64,000 bases of DNA from Chthoniobacterales bacterium. Its GTDB lineage: Bacteria; Verrucomicrobiota; Verrucomicrobiia; Chthoniobacterales; UBA10450. The notes below the pieces were generated by a model. That model was given only the letters and a program-made list of their open reading frames with translations, was not told the DNA's origin and searched no databases. Positions within the stretch are counted from its first letter, which is position 1, and each line of letters begins with the position of its first letter. Where the stretch lies: contig DATENU010000007.1 of NCBI GenBank assembly GCA_035274845.1, positions 1 through 64,000 of the forward strand. The letters run 5' to 3'. The translations under genes and the position numbers were made by a program. Below, one piece after another: positions 63,402 to 64,000 of the stretch.

Positions 63402-64000
63402 TCCTGCCTTTCATTGTCTTTCTTCCGATCGCGGCTGCCGTGGCAATCCTGCTGGGAGCGCCTGCCCGAAGAACGGCTCTTTGGGCTGCAGGCCTGACGC
63501 TGGGAGCGACCCTGCTCGCTTACCTTTTATTCGAAGGTGGCCGGCGGGGTTTTGAAATGGTGATGTCGTTTCCCATCAGCGCCGATTGGAAGATCAACTT
63601 CACGCTTGGGGTCGACGGACTGAGCGTGATGATGCTGCTCCTCACCGCCCTGGTAACCCTGGCGGCCGTCTGGTTTACCGGCGAAATCGGGCAGCACCCA
63701 AATGCCTTTTATGCCTGTCTTCTTTTCATCGCCGCCGGGGCGCTGGGGGCATTCGCGTCGCTCGATCTATTTTTCTTTTATGCCTTCCATGAGCTCGCCC
63801 TGATTCCCACCTTCCTTTTGATCGGAATCTGGGGCACGGGTAATCGGCAGGCGGCGGCGTGGAAAATCACGATCTACCTGGCGACCGGAAGTTTCATTCT
63901 CCTGCTTGGCCTGATCATGCTTTACCGCGCAGTCCCCGAAGCGGCGCGAAGCTTTGATTTTCGGGCGTTGCACGCGGCCGCAGGGGCGATCCCGGCTGCT
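63398..64000 (+). CDS. nuoM: NADH-quinone oxidoreductase subunit M (partial)
   Basis: ATG 63398 overlaps the nuoL stop as ATGA. 201 codons are present without a stop before the window ends. The N-terminal part has FIVFLPIAAAVAILLGA, SADWKINFTLGVDGLSVMMLLLTALV, and FFYAFHELALIPTFLLIGIWG with the conserved Glu in HELALIP, all typical of NuoM. It would be about 500 aa in full. Confidence 0.93.
   Translation, partial: MILPFIVFLPIAAAVAILLGAPARRTALWAAGLTLGATLLAYLLFEGGRRGFEMVMSFPISADWKINFTLGVDGLSVMMLLLTALVTLAAVWFTGEIGQHPNAFYACLLFIAAGALGAFASLDLFFFYAFHELALIPTFLLIGIWGTGNRQAAAWKITIYLATGSFILLLGLIMLYRAVPEAARSFDFRALHAAAGAIPAA

Overview
The window is about 60% G+C, densely coded on both strands, with no plasmid or phage backbone. 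Gene content (LL-diaminopimelate aminotransferase, a hopanoid module, a secreted pectinesterase with a duplicated C-terminal 'RAIGPSL' domain, a LodA/LodB quinoprotein pair, non-methylotrophic prepilins, a 14-subunit-type complex I) points to an aerobic, Gram-negative heterotroph, most likely of the Verrucomicrobiota (Chthoniobacterales-like soil lineage). That placement is inference from gene families, not from a marker tree.

Layout. 1-8.5 kb: pectinesterase, PRC-barrel envelope protein, MFS carrier, acyltransferase/acyl-ACP synthetase fusion, MaoC hydratase, a repeat-filled gap, then a tRNA-Met whose 3' end is duplicated around a tiny GIY-YIG nuclease gene. 8.5-12 kb: ECF-like sigma/membrane-partner pair, dapL, superoxide dismutase. 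12-16.2 kb: translationally coupled hopanoid operon (hpnH, shc, a SnoaL-like gene, a DUF5655 gene). 16.3-25.3 kb: CoA-binding protein, membrane glycosyltransferase, MarC, a second repeat-filled gap, an M3/M28 peptidase operon with a frameshifted membrane gene, purH. 25.4-31.9 kb: AraC regulator divergent from a lodA/lodB-like pair, DUF5996, exported protein, anti-sigma-type ATPase. 32-44.3 kb: ruvB, xseA, two prepilin-like genes, glgB, cysE, cysteine desulfurase, SprT-like, prfB (with its programmed +1 frameshift), ftsB-like, enolase. 44.5-53.5 kb: an eight-gene operon of exported proteins, acylphosphatase, ABC exporter, TPR-like protein and phosphoesterase; then a family 9 glycosyltransferase, ispD, yqeY, fabD and a TonB-C protein. 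53.6-64 kb: the nuo operon from nuoD through nuoM (cut by the window end), with nuoE and nuoF fused and a BamE-like lipoprotein inserted; nuoA-C are not here.

The most striking structure is not a single gene but the repeats. At least seven families of short palindromic or inverted-repeat elements fill the gaps, and several run into coding sequence: they supply an identical C-terminal GDGLPPGR tail to two unrelated proteins (DapL and RF2), the N-terminus of a SprT-like protein and of a lipoprotein signal peptide, probably the linker that fuses NuoE to NuoF, and they replace the expected start codon of a glycosyltransferase. Together with the 305-bp GIY-YIG/tRNA cassette (31-bp perfect direct repeats), these are the best candidates for undescribed biology in the window.
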